DNA of 64,000 bases from Petrosia ficiformis (taxonomy: Eukaryota > Porifera > Demospongiae > Haplosclerida > Petrosiidae), in contig OX345636.1 of assembly GCA_947044365.1 (NCBI GenBank), positions 4,112,001-4,176,000 on the forward strand, given 5' to 3'. Numbering within the stretch: the stretch's first letter is position 1; each line of letters opens with the position of its first letter. Position numbers and translations under genes: made by a program. A model generated the notes under the pieces. That model was given only the letters and a program-made list of their open reading frames with translations. It did not search any database and was not told where the DNA came from. Positions 62,138 through 64,000 of this stretch are shown here, one piece after another.

Positions 62138-64000
62138 TTAGGGCACATATTCCAACAATTTCGTCATTGTTTCATTGCAGAAAAGATTATCTGGATCAAC
62201 ACCAAGAGTTTTTCGAATTTTTTCAAACTTCATCAACCTCCATCCATAGACTTCATAAAGATGTGCATTAACGTCTGGCAGATACGACCAATCTTTATGC
62301 CAATGTGGTACTCCTCCCAGCTTGAACCATTTATCTGCGATACCACTGTAGTAGTCTTTAAAGGTTTCAATTTTATAAAAAAGCCTTGCAGGGAGGACTT
62401 GAATATAGAATGAATGTATTGTTTCTTGACCAACTATAGCAGGACACAATAAAGTATCACTGTGTTGTATAAATCGTGTGTCTATAAGCAAACTCAATGG
62501 AAACAATGGCACGTGAAGAACAGCTATAATTATCGAAAATAAATATAATTATATAACATAGGCTATCATAATTATACTACACTTACATTCTTTTGATTTG
62601 GTAACTGTCAAGACTACATTCATAGCTTGTATAACTCTTTCCGGTGAATAAGGAAAACAAAACTCCATGGCATATATAGGAAACAGTTGCATTGTGCTAC
62701 ATAGCAGAGAGAGAAACATTTTAAGAATATTACTTGTCATTAGATAAAATACAGTGATAGTGTTATATTTGACTTATCAGGCAATGATTTACTCAACTTA
62801 CTTATAAAAATGAATAGCGTTTGGAAGTTTATCAAAAGTAACTTTCCTCTCATCTCCACTTGACTCCAATTGTTTCACTATTTCAGTGCTAACAATTTTA
62901 CCAAATTCAAGTGTGTCAACACTAATTGGAAAGTAAATGTATCATTGTTACTCAAGGCATCAAGTAATAAATATTATGTTTTTATCATATACACATTATT
63001 ATTAATAAAATTAATAAGTGTGTGGTACAACTGGCAAATCATTGCATTGAGTAAGATGTTTAACTCTGCAGATATTATGAAAGAAGATTGTAAAAACAAT
63101 TATGTTGTTAATCAGACACATGCATGTATAAGAATTTTCTCAAAAATGATTAATCATCACTATTTTTATGGTCTGAAAGTATGATACTTTTCTCTTCATA
63201 AATAAGTATGCTCGTTGTGTTATAATTATAATTTAGCTGAGATTAAAATTACACACATTAATCCATCATTATAAATTATAGAATTGTTAATTACCCTGTG
63301 TCATTAAGTGAAGCTATTGGATCATTTGCAGCTCTTATTTTTACTGGGGCATCATAATATGGAGCTTTTGTTGGACATTGAAGGTGCAGTCTTTCGAATG
63401 GAAAAAATAAAATTTCCAGAGACCAATTCTCTTCCCACAAGGCCTAAAAAAAGATATGATTGTGTTTACATTGATAATCACTTGTATGATTATATTTATC
63501 TACAGTCCTATTTTAAGGATTTAAATACAGTATGTAACCTATTTACTATTCATCACATCAATATCTTTAAACCATGCTCAGTAAGCTATGTGAGTCTCCA
63601 GCATATAGTATTAATAAGAATTAATATTTTTGAATGCCTCTTCAAATGAAGGTTAATATACGCCACACTACTTAACAGGGTTTCATTCAGTGGGACTTTC
63701 ACCCCCTTGATATAGTTTTGCCAAACAAAAGGAATTTCTTTGCCAATATGCACACTATGATAACACTGTATGTCGCCCACTCAAAGTCTTTCAAAATCAC
63801 GTTTTGCCCCTCCCCCCCCCCACCCCTGAAATGAAACTGTACATAATAAAGATTATAAATTATGGCATACCTGGATTTGCTCTGGGGTGGAAAAAACATC
63901 AGACACTTTTTTGTTATACATTCTATTAGTACATACTTCATTGGCACAACTTTTAAAGTGTATTCAACAGCAATACCAAACAACCCAAGATTAACCTTAG
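62138..64000 (-). CDS. FAD-linked oxidase (gulonolactone oxidase-like), 3' part
   Basis: Exons on the minus strand: 64,000-63,871 (enters from outside the window), then 63,443-63,295, 62,921-62,802, 62,696-62,587 and 62,523-62,138 with the stop; the last four agree in phase. NLGLFGIAVEYTLKVVPMK is the end of a PCMH-type FAD-binding domain. The C-terminal part (GGVPHWHKDWSYLP, then FEKIRKTLGVDPDNLFCN) matches the substrate-binding half of aldonolactone oxidases, which oxidise a sugar-lactone or polyol and pass electrons to oxygen. The phase of the first exon does not fit the second, so an exon between 63,870 and 63,444 is missing from my model or the gene is damaged. A MITE (63,676-63,839) lies in that interval. 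Confidence 0.75.
63676..63839. mobile_element. GC-skewed TIR element CAGGGTTTCATT, copy 2
   Basis: CAGGGTTTCATTCAG at the left and CTGAAATGAAACTG at the right, with a poly-C run inside, match the ends of 55,392-55,753. It is an internally shortened copy inside an intron of the FAD-oxidase gene. Confidence 0.65.

Overview
The window looks like a gene-poor, repeat-rich stretch of an AT-rich invertebrate genome. Compact multi-exon genes with 50-100 bp introns, abundant ATAATTATAATTAT-like filler, dermatopontin and WSC/aerolysin-like secreted proteins, and many DUF7869, piggyBac and RecQ-bearing transposons fit a demosponge best. That host assignment is inference. There is no bacterial signature (no operons or ribosome binding sites).

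Layout. 1-24,098 is a very large imperfect palindrome: the left arm (1-5,575 plus 13,165-15,017) pairs with the right arm (16,535-24,098) around a ~1.5 kb spacer. A 7,585-bp transposon (5,580-13,164) sits in the left arm only. It has matching terminal inverted repeats and a TTTA target duplication, and the right arm supplies the uninterrupted site. It carries two divergently transcribed multi-exon genes: a DUF7869-type DDE transposase (minus strand, with one in-frame TGA) and a ~772-residue protein with a ParB-like domain (plus strand). About 110 bp separate their starts, and that gap holds an 8-bp inverted repeat. This two-gene element is the most interesting object here. 24,099-31,320 is a second, direct copy of part of the right arm, interrupted by a 1.18 kb TIR element; 39,530-42,620 is a further degraded copy.

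32,283-36,221 is the main host-gene island: a divergent pair of secreted proteins, dermatopontin-like (minus, six exons) and WSC + aerolysin-like (plus, one exon), 148 bp apart with a TATA box for each. 36,222-45,733 holds a minisatellite, old repeats and a broken ORF.

45,738-52,218 is a piggyBac element with TTAA duplications and CCCTTTTAACGCG ends. Its transposase is broken by two stops and frameshifts. Its left end was split by a 4,022-bp insertion bounded by two identical 673-bp direct repeats; inside are an antisense remnant of a different piggyBac gene, a 149-bp satellite and a hairpin MITE.

52,223-64,000 holds dispersed repeats, a TIR element carrying a captured RecQ-helicase fragment, several MITEs, two possible small Cys-rich genes, and the 3' part of a FAD-linked oxidase gene running off the right edge. 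All exon models were built by hand from GT-AG sites and reading-phase agreement; none was checked against transcripts or databases.
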